Assembly: GCA_002702705.1 (NCBI GenBank)
Contig: PABH01000026.1
Coordinates: forward strand, 1-37,313
Reading direction: 5' to 3'
From: Anaerolineaceae bacterium
GTDB lineage: Bacteria; Chloroflexota; Anaerolineae; Anaerolineales; Anaerolineaceae
DNA length: 37,313 nucleotides
Part shown: positions 28,101-32,936 of the stretch, piece after piece
Numbering within the stretch: the first letter of the stretch is position 1
Layout of the letters: each line of letters starts with the position of its first letter
The notes under the pieces: generated by a model
The model's database searches: none
Seen by the model: the letters and a program-made list of their open reading frames with translations, nothing else
What the model was told of the DNA's origin: nothing
Program-made: the position numbers and the translations under genes

Positions 28101-30522
28101 GCTGTACATCCAAAGGTCCAGCTATTAACGCCAATGTCTTAATATCAGGCAAAACAACATCCTCATTGAGATATCTAGCCTGTACGGATATTTGTTGCGC
28201 GGTTTGTGAGGATAATTTTCCGGTAACTTGTCCATTTTCATCCGTCTCAAAAATAGTTTGCTCAATAGAAACCCCTTCACCAGATGTTTCAATCCCCACC
28301 ATAAAACCGGGCATTGGATTCCCAAGGCTATCTTTTAAAGTTACAGTAACATTCGCCTGCTCGTTACCATTTGCGACAATAGTATCAGTCGACAGCTGGA
28401 TTGTAGAATTTTGAATATCAACCGTGAAGTCTCCAAAATTAATGATTTTTGTTTCACCCCCAGTGATATCCGCATTAACCATATCTTCTGTAGAAGAAGT
28501 ATATCCCGGTAAATTCTCCGCAGTGATAGTATAAGTTGAAGTTTCATATGGAGAAAGCATGACATCATCCAGATAAACCCAATGGTTAGGATCACCGTTA
28601 GCCATTCTGAACTTAACATTCTTACCAATATAAGGAGCAATATTGAAGTTGTATTTCAACCATGAATATCCTGTCCCCACATTAGCAAACATTGTTATTA
28701 ATACCTGATCCGTATCAGCGTCTATTAAATAAAAATATGTGTGATCCCCATAGTTATTCTTCCACCACCACGTTAAATTTTGTGCTTCACTTGGAATGAC
28801 AAAAGCCGGTGATGTCACTGTCCCTGTTGTTCCTGATGACCGGTATAATGCGGTTGTCCCATCGTAGCTTCCATTCACTACTTTCGTTGTACTCGTTTTG
28901 GTCATATTTCCACTAATTGTCCATCCCGGTACATTTACCTCAAGTTGAATATCATCCAGGTAAATCCAATGGTTAGGATCCCAGTTTCCCATTCTGAACT
29001 TAACATTCTTACCAATATAAGGAACAATATTGAAGTTATATTTCTTCCATGAATTTCCTGTCCCCACATTAGAATACATCGTTGCTAATGTCTGGTCCGT
29101 ATCAGCATCTATTAAATAAAAATATGTGTGATCATGATAGTTATTCTTCCACCACCAGGTCAGGCTTTGTGCTACCTCAGGTATGACAAAAGCCGGTGAT
29201 GTTATGGAGGCTGTGCTTCCCGCTGGACGGAAAGCAGAAAAAGTCCCATTATAATCATTCTCAACAACACGGCATCCGGTTCCTGACCAACCGTTTAGGG
29301 AGCCCAATTCAAAATTATAATTAAACGGCAAATATTCTTCAGCAAGAACATATCCCAATTGTTCAAGGTTACGATTTGTTTCTGAAAAACTTTCATCCTC
29401 AACAATACCGCCTTGGAATTCAAAATCATTATTAAACAATTGGATTGAAGAATTGGGAATGGTATAAGCTTCAACATTAAACGAATAATTAATGGGGGCG
29501 TTCGGCAATTCTGCAGGAACTCTGATTAAATATTCACCGTCTTCATTTGTGATTCCGGACAGTTCAACATTACCACTGGCAGTAACTTGGACCCCGGCCA
29601 AACGATCTTCCTCACTTTCAAGGACACCGTCTTGGTCTAGGTCATTCCAAACTGTTCCTTTAAATACACCAACCGCATTCGAACCAATATGGATGTTGTC
29701 TACTATTCCAAAAGCGTTAAGCGTAACTTCGTAATCCTCTTGGTTTGTTACATATTGATCAGAAGAAAGTGTATTTAATAAATATTGACCTTCATATAGA
29801 TAATAAAAACGATAAACACCATTATTATCCGAAAAAGTAGAAAATAATAATTCCCCAGAATAGTCTTTTAAAACCACCTGAATGCCAGGCAGTGTCATAT
29901 CGTCGTAATCTTGAAAACCATTCCCGTTTTTATCCTCATAAATTATTCCGGAAATTATCCCACCGGAAAATTCGACAATCCCCGTCTTAGACAATTGCAA
30001 ACTTCCGGTCGACAAAACCAAAAGCACCCGAATTGATTCTCTCCCGGGGAGTGTACTCGTTAACTTTACGCTTAGTTTCCCGCTTTCATTTGTTTTGTCT
30101 GCTAGAAACTCCTGATTTACTGCATCTCCAGTTATATTCAATACAACCTTCACATCAGGGACCGGGTTCTGGTTTGCATCCAAAACAGTTATATTTAATA
30201 AGGCAAATTCCGTACCGTCAGCCTTGGGATTTCCAAGGATTTCAAAGGAAGATGTTGCAGCATCAGGAGCCAATTCTTCAAATGGAACACTACTTTTTTT
30301 ATTCGCGATTCCACTTTTTGCAGTCGATAACCCTATTAATCGTTCTAGTTTCTCTTCACGAGAAGAGTTGTTAAAATCTGCTTTCACTGTTTCCGGAATA
30401 TATCCTATATTTGAAATCAATATTGCCAGGATATTAATGATCGAAATGATTTGCCAATTAATCGTTGATCGTTTTCCCGATCCATTAAAAATTCTAACAA
30501 ATTGATTAAAAAATGAGCGCAT
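16156..30522 (-). CDS. Giant (4,788-residue) secreted adhesin/RHS YD-repeat protein with inserted C-x4-C repeats and unknown C-terminal domain
   Basis: The ATG has GGAGG six bases upstream. Signal/anchor helix is at about 20-45. A Big_1-like Ig domain (88-185) is followed by two SdrD_B-like domains (187-308: YEDKNGNGFQDYDD, WNDLDQDGVLESEED). Two nearly identical jelly-roll modules (400-528, 530-656) come next, then six invasin-like Ig repeats (703-1325). DUF11/NEW3/Fn3-like domains occupy 1325-1640. The RHS start is GDPINTRTGVFSF (about 2096) and YD repeats run to about 3205. Seven TTR-like repeats (3210-3798), a Thr/Pro linker, and three more repeats (to 4155) interrupt the core. YD repeats then resume to about 4421. 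After NPYVPWSGDPAG (no canonical DPxGL) come a hydrophobic segment, KKKKRGK, a second helix ending MSLTAC (Cys4478), another Thr/Pro linker, and an unrecognised domain (4541-4788). It is probably a cell-surface protein with the C-terminus in or protected by the YD shell. A toxin role is possible but unproven. Confidence 0.9.
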   Translation of the reverse strand: MRSFFNQFVRIFNGSGKRSTINWQIISIINILAILISNIGYIPETVKADFNNSSREEKLERLIGLSTAKSGIANKKSSVPFEELAPDAATSSFEILGNPKADGTEFALLNITVLDANQNPVPDVKVVLNITGDAVNQEFLADKTNESGKLSVKLTSTLPGRESIRVLLVLSTGSLQLSKTGIVEFSGGIISGIIYEDKNGNGFQDYDDMTLPGIQVVLKDYSGELLFSTFSDNNGVYRFYYLYEGQYLLNTLSSDQYVTNQEDYEVTLNAFGIVDNIHIGSNAVGVFKGTVWNDLDQDGVLESEEDRLAGVQVTASGNVELSGITNEDGEYLIRVPAELPNAPINYSFNVEAYTIPNSSIQLFNNDFEFQGGIVEDESFSETNRNLEQLGYVLAEEYLPFNYNFELGSLNGWSGTGCRVVENDYNGTFSAFRPAGSTASITSPAFVIPEVAQSLTWWWKNNYHDHTYFYLIDADTDQTLATMYSNVGTGNSWKKYNFNIVPYIGKNVKFRMGNWDPNHWIYLDDIQLEVNVPGWTISGNMTKTSTTKVVNGSYDGTTALYRSSGTTGTVTSPAFVIPSEAQNLTWWWKNNYGDHTYFYLIDADTDQVLITMFANVGTGYSWLKYNFNIAPYIGKNVKFRMANGDPNHWVYLDDVMLSPYETSTYTITAENLPGYTSSTEDMVNADITGGETKIINFGDFTVDIQNSTIQLSTDTIVANGNEQANVTVTLKDSLGNPMPGFMVGIETSGEGVSIEQTIFETDENGQVTGKLSSQTAQQISVQARYLNEDVVLPDIKTLALIAGPLDVQRSLVAVSPGKISANNVNTSEITIQLIDQFDNPISGHEVEIMHTGNNITMDMENNVSDENGEVIALIHSGEVQQITLNVKDLTANLDLLTQVQLEIVSTDPNQSEVTSNITQQVADGQNTIEAIITLKTLQGEVIVNKPVYLSFSEEDSFNYVNGTLVGYEPVFIGMTNEVGQVSSLISSTKAEDKLISILGDDILIDQALNLTFFPGQPSQEQSALDIDKENVVADLVDQATVRFTLKDSFGNPIPGHEILVSTNDHPVNLILPEPLLTDDTGAFEFSVTSQNSGVLFIAVQDLANGFAFNSNAEVEFIPGPTDAELSEISLVQTSIIAGSTEPIEGSAHLEDQYGNPVGNIDVRVTVSGSENLVNVLNNGISDQNGDISFEIFSDKAEVKTITVEDLHNHVVLTDTPQIICLPGTLNITNSTIETDKTGLPADGITSANITIKAVDQYNNPIPDLGVEILADGSAVITQHNQTTDAQGTVTASITDEQVETVTVQAVVEGQALENMAAIQFLGPDVSVDFSGPVEGVQGETLRYSVKISNGGHISADNVLMDLDLPDGLTLVADTAYTDPILNEGLWQWSLGNLPVNDAITFSVDLKIDGAVTIGSTLSPTVSVTTETVETINENNTASSVITIFPAYVFIGSLTAVNPNLSIGGSTSYTLHLSNTGRKTDEYHFSQSGLTEDWVSFTPESIIIPVGAVADITMQVAVDECVQEQTQPFELIVTSQGSGEVKSFASTLAVHSQPQVVIEAPAENSTGGSTTVTLTWRTNPTTTGLVEVYPSGQPENAQTMNTVNGKNHTVIFEDLSRNTNYEWKLTAQSTCGTTQIIRHFNVGNGIVFVNHNQSFTVNRDYNQQAQISVRNTDTIPHTLTASMINPYEDLIINFINSGSIDQTITLEPGEVRSLTLAIHAQDAEIIEGGATTYHLTALLGAEQGTAQPITDNAALSITVLAPGNFTITEDEAAFDPLTLGKTYVITNHGQVITDLSLKAINPDTGEPANVYISPSVDHARLETNQTIRVVVYPLFDAEDAAQSAALTQTSDDFQLVTYHPGSSVSESVNIVKGFTLEGSSAGNTVTTNGSVSCGDGKQIYPVNINNKTCSFATNDWYCTNRPRITTPVSIPAFLNQSSLNSAFLSLAFSPQTYVRPHNGTISVNGVEVGAFEESIPSGQFNFPISPNTLNSSIAGLATQNIQLDTQHYNGGHYISSSNYVLGLNVGSALTYACAESAAAAQQAVLSTYSCVDARAFNPWTDVYDGSTTNWGEIKRLIKDIAADYGYQVSSISCTQSDCGDPINTRTGVFSFASPDLSLPTSAGNLVFQRAYSSAENMVNTDGLGYGWTHNHAVSLIFPDDPRGMEDFVLFKDVLGNQYLFGINEDGTFRPGPGVLAELTQSETIPVVYTLLMPEQARFTFDESGRVLSRSDASGHAFNYVYDEESKLIQISADQGTRYINLIYDDAGQITSIQDHTNRFVNYEYDEHGNLVSTTDLGERVWSFVYDADHYMTQVLDPSGKETVTTEYDMMGRAYRQFDGEGNLMVRIEYHSDGSITVFDANGKSQYHSANEHNVVTETRNELDLATNTSYDANFRPTSITNAAGHELVLEWSEDGKNLLAETDPGGNRIENEYDSLNNLISTTDPSGNTTTYTYEGKLLTSKTDPQGNTTTYTYTTEGFLESESNHFGQTTTYVYDEHGQRTSITDKNGKTVSYVYDDLGFLGETIDSRGRITRNVRNELGQLVQRIQNYDPNRPQNDEYLYNITTTYEYDMRGNQIRVEDSLGRETRYEYDDADRLVRTIDALGNITTNTYDKTGLLVSSSDALSNTTVYLYDATGRRLTTIDALGNASGTTTFNVVENTSTAYDALGRASVYYYDALNRVVKVEDPLGNETITTYNSNGNIESRRDALGRETKYEYDSLNRLVRTIDALGGTTETEYDQSGNRAATIDALGNRTTYTYDAQGQLLATTDALGNETVYEYDEEGYLISTTDALGQVTRTEYDQWGRRAASVDAAGQRTTYEYDLLDRVISTTGPQGTTTTTYDALGNVLSRTDVYGRTSTTTYDVLGRVISTTDYEGNTTTNAYDAVGNLVSTTDGFGNTTTYTYDALNRRIATIDALGNTTRMVYDVLGNLTSEIDANGVVTHYLYDELNRQITVIQNYLPAQLSDADTNVRIDYTYNAVGNRTQFKDANGHITEFEYDALNRVTQKTDPIGNTWVYEYDLVGNLVRQIDGNGQITEFEYDVKNQLVTINYPEPDADVSFTYNEIGQRITMLDGIGATTWNYDALGRLVSTTDPFGETVSYGYDLNGKRATVTYPDGKQVAYDYDQDNRLTLVADWENQNTTYDYDGLGNLLSILRPNGVTSAYEYDPLGRISTLEHLNLEEETLGLYEYTYDAVGNIIRAVEQKQGDSDPGPTVLISVTDTTGSPLAGVKIYAFQGSTYSGYQKTSDDQGLTSITLPEGTYRFRADVQNPDTGAVTQFWSEETDHCEVGSCAQVVFTIPQPVLISVTDSDGFARAGLPVYAFSGGVYSNFQGVTDENGQASLLLPQGNYRFRVDFNATQFWSDEEKDSCHVPDCTLVPVEVSVPLQVLVKDYLGTPKSGVQVYAFEGNTYANYSAPTGDDGLAVFTLPFGDYRFRADYNTHSGTSTTQFWSDSDGGETCTVPGCLQTEVIVTEPLMVTVMDTAGNPKTGIRVYVYDGSTYTNFTTSTDENGKAYFTLPNGNYHFRADYNGTEFWSEAENHCEVPTCMDTLIIVTNSTIVQVKDTDGTAKSGIQVYVFDGSTYKNFSGITDANGQIRFTLPQGNYRFRADLNGTQFWSGTENHCEVPGCDTVEVVVTKPVTVSVKNTDGVAQSGIRVYAFDGITYKNFSGISDANGRVSFTLPQGNYRFRADFNQTQFWSGEQNNCFLPGCQEAEVLVSIPVNVIVQDYLENPMMGAKVYAFKGSTYAGYSGTSDANGLVQFTLPFGSYRFRADYEGTQYWSGTDNSCSIPGCDWLTLRVGPVMTAVPTQTATPTPTFTPLATGTFTPTESLPVSPTVTLTVTLEPTATYTETTQPPSQTVTPTPTATITDTPGPDDPSGLGSSTNGNLYAISLHKKGLGSLIKSVNQEEVSNQVSLSVINTDGAAQSGLTVYVYQGTTYSGFSAVTDETGQAAFILPDGDYRFRVDYDGTQFWSEAGLCSVPGCSAVELMVTLPVSVAVVDTDGTPLSGIHVYAFEGDTYKNFNGTTDENGQVRFVLPQGDYRFRADLNGTQFWSGEENTCTLPGCTQAELIVTKPMTVTVSSESGTPYPDLDVYVFSGTTYSGYHGKTDQAGQVQFTLPVGDYRFRADFNQVQFWSGTENTCTVPGCENDQVTLPGGNGQTQVTIDYEYDALNRLTDVTYSNGTGFHYVYDAVGNVLDYEMVINGQSTITTYSYDAANQLLTASEGEVTWTYTYDGNGSLIQSTPGETLSAGAKRYSYNTAGFLVSVETYTSTLDWELQAEMLYDGLGNRLEMTAYADGQSVSTRYTLDAGRVLAAASAENSTFYLYGMGPIGELTDNWSYSLPDGSNTARQLTNQTGEVTLVTSYTPWGDLLEMHGEGNFTFGYFGGVMDTATGLMYIGNGQYYDPSTGRFLNRSARPQQANPYVPWSGDPAGMLVAPLSLLGLLLGKKKKRGKWEMAVVILVLGLSLGMSLTACNFETTTPTETVNIEITPTTPTPSATATITATATITSSPTPTGPPTQTPTLTATCTVTSTPMPDVLDETKLKKSNLYGTRRFGLEYYEWYKDLFEDKDFWWWEEHTTFSTWDLFTIVIHAELAGVGNPNSPMYQGFSIYKEAVVRAAYVWCNFNYPIAMANEPEGALNWLAEYSESGKARVKNGVPEKLTLNPYESAEEITSAIRNPQTHGILYWDRLMADLPIGVGNKDLYESGDEYIRFKKAEEYDDNAKNLGQSYKMFAWRSGRWDPREVLIPNGCGNKLLSGESIQYEFMACGSGIWPEGVPYVDRK
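18060..20900 (-). repeat. Ten ~85-residue C-x4-C repeats within the giant RHS protein (7 + 3, split by a Thr/Pro linker)
   Basis: Each repeat follows the same plan: a V-x-V-x-D-T-x-G-x-x-x-x-G start, YAFxGxTYxNF, TDxNGxxxFTLPxGxYRFRAD, TQFWS, and a closing C-x4-C, usually CxxPGC. All ten keep both cysteines; the first has CEVGSC. The pattern is similar to transthyretin/carboxypeptidase-regulatory beta-sandwiches, by inference. The paired cysteines could form a small disulfide loop per repeat outside the cell. The linker at 18790-19125 (TPTPTFTP-type) divides seven from three. Confidence 0.85.
28555..29325 (-). repeat. Recent tandem duplication of a jelly-roll module in the giant protein
   Basis: Two adjacent modules share long near-identical stretches of DNA, for example the blocks at 28585-28660 and 28972-29050. 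Both encode LTWWWKNNY, HTYFYLIDADTDQ, KYNFNI.PYIGKNVKFRM and DPNHW.YLDD. The Trp-rich and DPNHW motifs suggest a MAM- or carbohydrate-binding-like beta sandwich. Similarity at the DNA level marks the duplication as young compared with the other repeats in this gene. Confidence 0.8.
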
Positions 30523-30569
30523 GAATAACCTCCGATATGTTAAACATTTAGGTTTGCAGATTTTATTTA

Positions 30570-30598
30570 ATTAGAATCACAACAGTAATTAAGGTCAA
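30570..30598 (-). promoter_or_regulatory. Predicted promoter of the giant RHS gene
   Basis: TTGACC (30598-30593) and TCTAAT (30575-30570) each match the sigma-70 consensus at five of six positions with a 17-base spacer. Initiation near 30562 gives a leader of about 40 bases carrying a strong GGAGG ribosome binding site. Confidence 0.6.
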
Positions 30599-30610
30599 CC
30601 AGTACTGACC
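30593..30610. promoter_or_regulatory. Inverted repeat overlapping the RHS1 promoter -35 box, possible operator
   Basis: GGTCA (30593-30597) and TGACC (30606-30610) are separated by eight bases and overlap the -35 hexamer. A repressor site is plausible, but the arms are short. Confidence 0.35.
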
Positions 30611-31059
30611 ATCAATTCCGTGAGATTTATTCAATTACCTATTGCACAGCTTTGCTTCTACGAATAAAACAATAATCTATGCAAAGGATCAAATGAGATG
30701 ACCCTCCTACATAAAGATCATTATACCCAATTCTACGTAGTTTGCAATAGAAAATTGGGTAAAAGTTTTAAGTATTCATACTTAATTCAAACCCAGTCAT
30801 AATCAAAAAATTTGAAAAATTTAAAGTTTATTAGCCAAAAAATGGTAAGATGAGAAATGAATTATTGAGTACTGAAATTTTTTACACAATCATGGATGCT
30901 GAATAATCATTGAATTGTGGAATATTCATTACAATACTATCAAACCACATAGGCACTTGGGTATAGACCATAGGCACCAGAAATCCTCATGAGTCAACCT
31001 ATCCATTTTTCACAGATCAGACTATCATAAAGTTTTGTACATATATTAGGGGCAGGTCA
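30611..31059. other. Intergenic region between divergent RHS1 and the small gene pair
   Basis: AT-rich, no gene. It holds an eight-base inverted repeat ACCCAATT/AATTGGGT (about 30727-30762) and a short direct repeat CATAGGCAC (about 30949 and 30969). I see no clear promoter for the plus-strand pair, although it must lie here. Confidence 0.5.
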
Positions 31060-31398
31060 GTGATAGAAAATGCCACGCAAGAAGAAATTAAAGAATTTAG
31101 TGATTTTATTACATCAGGAACGGTGAAACAAATTGAGCCGATCACCATTAAAGGGGTCAAAGAAGACGGAACTGTTGATTTTGAAGACATAATGGATAAT
31201 CTGGATGTTTATAAATCTTTTCTGACAGAAAATAAATTTCCTAGATTATTTGAAAAAATGATGGGCGCTGATACCGAATATTTTCAATTAGAATCTGTGA
31301 AAGGCACATCAAAGTTTATAAACTCTAATGAGAACTATTTGGAATTTAAAAAACAACAGGATGGAAACCATAATGAAGATTTATCAAACAGCGAGTGA
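31060..31398 (+). CDS. Small acidic protein of unknown function, first of a two-gene unit
   Basis: 112 residues from a GTG start preceded by AGGGG at seven bases; no in-frame ATG offers a better start. The protein is soluble, acidic and without Cys: MIENATQEEIKEFSDFI, then DGTVDFEDIMDNLDVYKSFL and FPRLFEKMMGADTEYFQL. No signal peptide or transmembrane helix. It overlaps the next gene by 26 bases, a coupled arrangement. Its plus-strand orientation, divergent from RHS1 and running toward array 2, sets it apart from the RHS unit. I recognise no family; an immunity or regulatory role is a guess from context only. Confidence 0.65.
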   Translation: MIENATQEEIKEFSDFITSGTVKQIEPITIKGVKEDGTVDFEDIMDNLDVYKSFLTENKFPRLFEKMMGADTEYFQLESVKGTSKFINSNENYLEFKKQQDGNHNEDLSNSE

Positions 31399-31732
31399 AG
31401 TTATCGGAAAAAGTGAAGTTGCTGTGGTTGTATTTACTCACGGGGATCATTTTTATTTTGATGAACAAACTGGGGTGGGGCAATCCGGAAATTGGGTTGT
31501 AGATCCGGAAATGGTGGAGGGGATGGATAAAATCATCGTTTACTACCGTGCAGATGGGGATGGAACCAACCATATATTTCTGGGGACTTATGCTGGATAT
31601 TACAAAAGCCCGGAACCACGCAGATACATTATCCGGTTTCATTCGATAAAAAAGGTGGGCACGACTCCCAATAATTGGTTTAATTTTGGCAACGGAAGTC
31701 AATCTCCAGTGTGTTATGTTGCTGGAAAATGA
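31373..31732 (+). CDS. Small soluble protein, faintly PUA/EVE-like, beside hairpin array 2
   Basis: The frame is open from 31328, but the ATG at 31373 gives the likely start (119 residues, MKIYQTASEVIGKSEV). It is beta-rich and soluble: AVVVFTHGDHFYF, GNWVVDPEMVEGMDKIIVYYRA, HIFLGTYAGYY and RRYIIRFHSIKKVG, ending NWFNFGNGSQSPVCYVAGK. The order of a Trp-Val strand, a VYYRA strand and an I-x-x-G-x-Y-x-G turn recalls EVE/PUA-like nucleic-acid-binding folds. That is weak pattern memory, not a match. Its stop is followed by an AT-rich spacer and then array 2. A decayed copy of its 3' end lies beside array 1, so gene and array travel together. Confidence 0.65.
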   Translation: MKIYQTASEVIGKSEVAVVVFTHGDHFYFDEQTGVGQSGNWVVDPEMVEGMDKIIVYYRADGDGTNHIFLGTYAGYYKSPEPRRYIIRFHSIKKVGTTPNNWFNFGNGSQSPVCYVAGK

Positions 31733-32286
31733 ATATTACACGATCGAAATATTCTTGAAAATGGGGTATTTTTAGAGAATATTTCGGGGAAAATCTAATT
31801 ATACTTGTTTGAACAATTGATTTTTTGCTCATAAAAGAACAATTGTTCTGTTAATTTGCCCTAAATTTGTTAAATTCGTTGGTTTTGGAGAAAAAGGGGA
31901 GGAGGGGATGTAGGCCGGTGCCAATAGCTTTGCATTTTTTTAAGCCAAATGTAGGCTGGTGCTAATAGGTGTGCGCTATCATCAGATGATTAAGAAAAAA
32001 ATGTAGGCCAGTGCAGATTGAATGCACTTAAATTTAAAAACTCATTAAAAAATGACCAAAAACAGGGGTTTTTCGCTCCAGTGCAAATCTTTATGCACGC
32101 CAGTGCAGATCTTTATGCTATCTAGTGCGAATAGGTATGGATTCCTACAACAATGTAGGATTTCAAACCTATTCGCACTGAAGACCTGTTTTTTGCCTGT
32201 TTTCAGTATACCTATTTGCACTGGAATTTTAATAATTTTGCACCAGCCTACATTTTTCATATAAAGATTTGCACTGACCTATGTGA
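31588..32286. repeat. Long direct repeat, copy 2 (partner at 13915-14578)
   Basis: Includes the 3' part of the intact ORF at 31373-31732, the AT-rich spacer, and array 2. It retains the 22 or so bases deleted in copy 1, so copy 2 is closer to the ancestral form in the gene part. The orientation is the same as copy 1, so recombination between copies would delete or circularise about 17.7 kb containing RHS1. Confidence 0.85.
31908..32286. repeat. Palindromic array of short GTGC/GCAC hairpins, copy 2
   Basis: Same unit order, spacing and length (about 379 bases) as array 1. It starts with TGTAGGCCGGTGCCAATAG and ends in GCACTGACCTATGTGA, which is the outer unit inverted. Small hairpins such as AGTGCA/TGCACT are kept, while the right arm of the central hairpin has diverged. 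Keeping the small stems despite drift suggests that structure or motif content matters. Confidence 0.75.
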
Positions 32287-32308
32287 TTTTATATTTAATT
32301 ATTAAAAG

Positions 32309-32337
32309 CCGGTTCTTGAGTGTTAATCAAGAACCGG
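32309..32337. terminator. Bidirectional terminator between array 2 and the broken gene after RHS2
   Basis: A perfect 11-base stem (32309-32319 with 32327-32337, CCGGTTCTTGA/TCAAGAACCGG) has a seven-base loop. It is followed by GTACTTTTT on the plus strand and CTTTTAAT on the minus strand. It separates the two converging transcripts. Confidence 0.8.
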
Positions 32338-32353
32338 GTACTTTTTATAAGAA

Positions 32354-32870
32354 CTATTTTATCGTTGTAGGTAAGAAAACTTGAAACTCATCAAAATTCC
32401 GGATTTCCCGAATGTAAAATTTTTCATACGTTGTTCCATCATGGGTAACAACAACATATGTATGCCCTATTATAGGCTCGATTGATTCATATTGATGGTA
32501 GTATTCTCCCCAGCCTATTCCTAACGATTTATCAGGTGCGGAATGTGTCAATGATTTGAGACATTCCGTAGGCGAAGTTACCTGGAGAATTCCAAAGGGT
32601 GTATGGAGATGAAAAAGATAATGAGCCGGTTCTTACGGATGGATTTATAAAAGAGGTACTGCCATCCGGTTGATATGCCCAATCCACTACGAGGAATTTT
32701 CTTTTAAGTAATATCTCATTTTGGGTTGAATAGATCCCTGTGGAAAGTTGGATCATTTCTCTATGGTAATTTTCGCTTACACTTGAGAATGCAGGATACG
32801 CTACTCCTATAAGTGCGGTTTTTATTTTCTTATCTACAAAAGCAAAAACATTATAGCCAATGGCCGGGCA
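32354..32870 (-). pseudogene. Frameshifted gene immediately downstream of RHS2
   Basis: One minus-strand frame is open from 32870 to 32532 and reads GYNVFAFVDKKIKTALIG, NYHREMIQLSTGIYS and FLVVDWAYQPDGSTSF. Another is open from 32632 to 32354 and ends PDKSLGIGWGEYYHQ, GHTYVVVTHDGTTYEKF and FQVFLPTTIK. They overlap at 32532-32632 and together read like one soluble protein of about 170 residues. No good start or ribosome binding site exists near 32870. A short stretch in a further frame at 32893-32930 (DFSLNLLINEN) may be the original N-terminus, implying a second shift. The position, right after the RHS2 C-terminal domain, is where an immunity or partner gene is expected. No family recognised. 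Confidence 0.55.
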
Positions 32871-32936
32871 TCAATTCTCTAATTCTCATTAATAAGAAGA
32901 TTTAAAGAAAAATCATTCCTCTTTTCCCTTAGAACA

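Noticed and set aside
16991-30505. Many 60-130-residue plus-strand frames opposite the RHS genes
   Set aside because: They follow from the repeated, biased codon pattern of YD repeats on the opposite strand and show no ribosome binding sites or family motifs.
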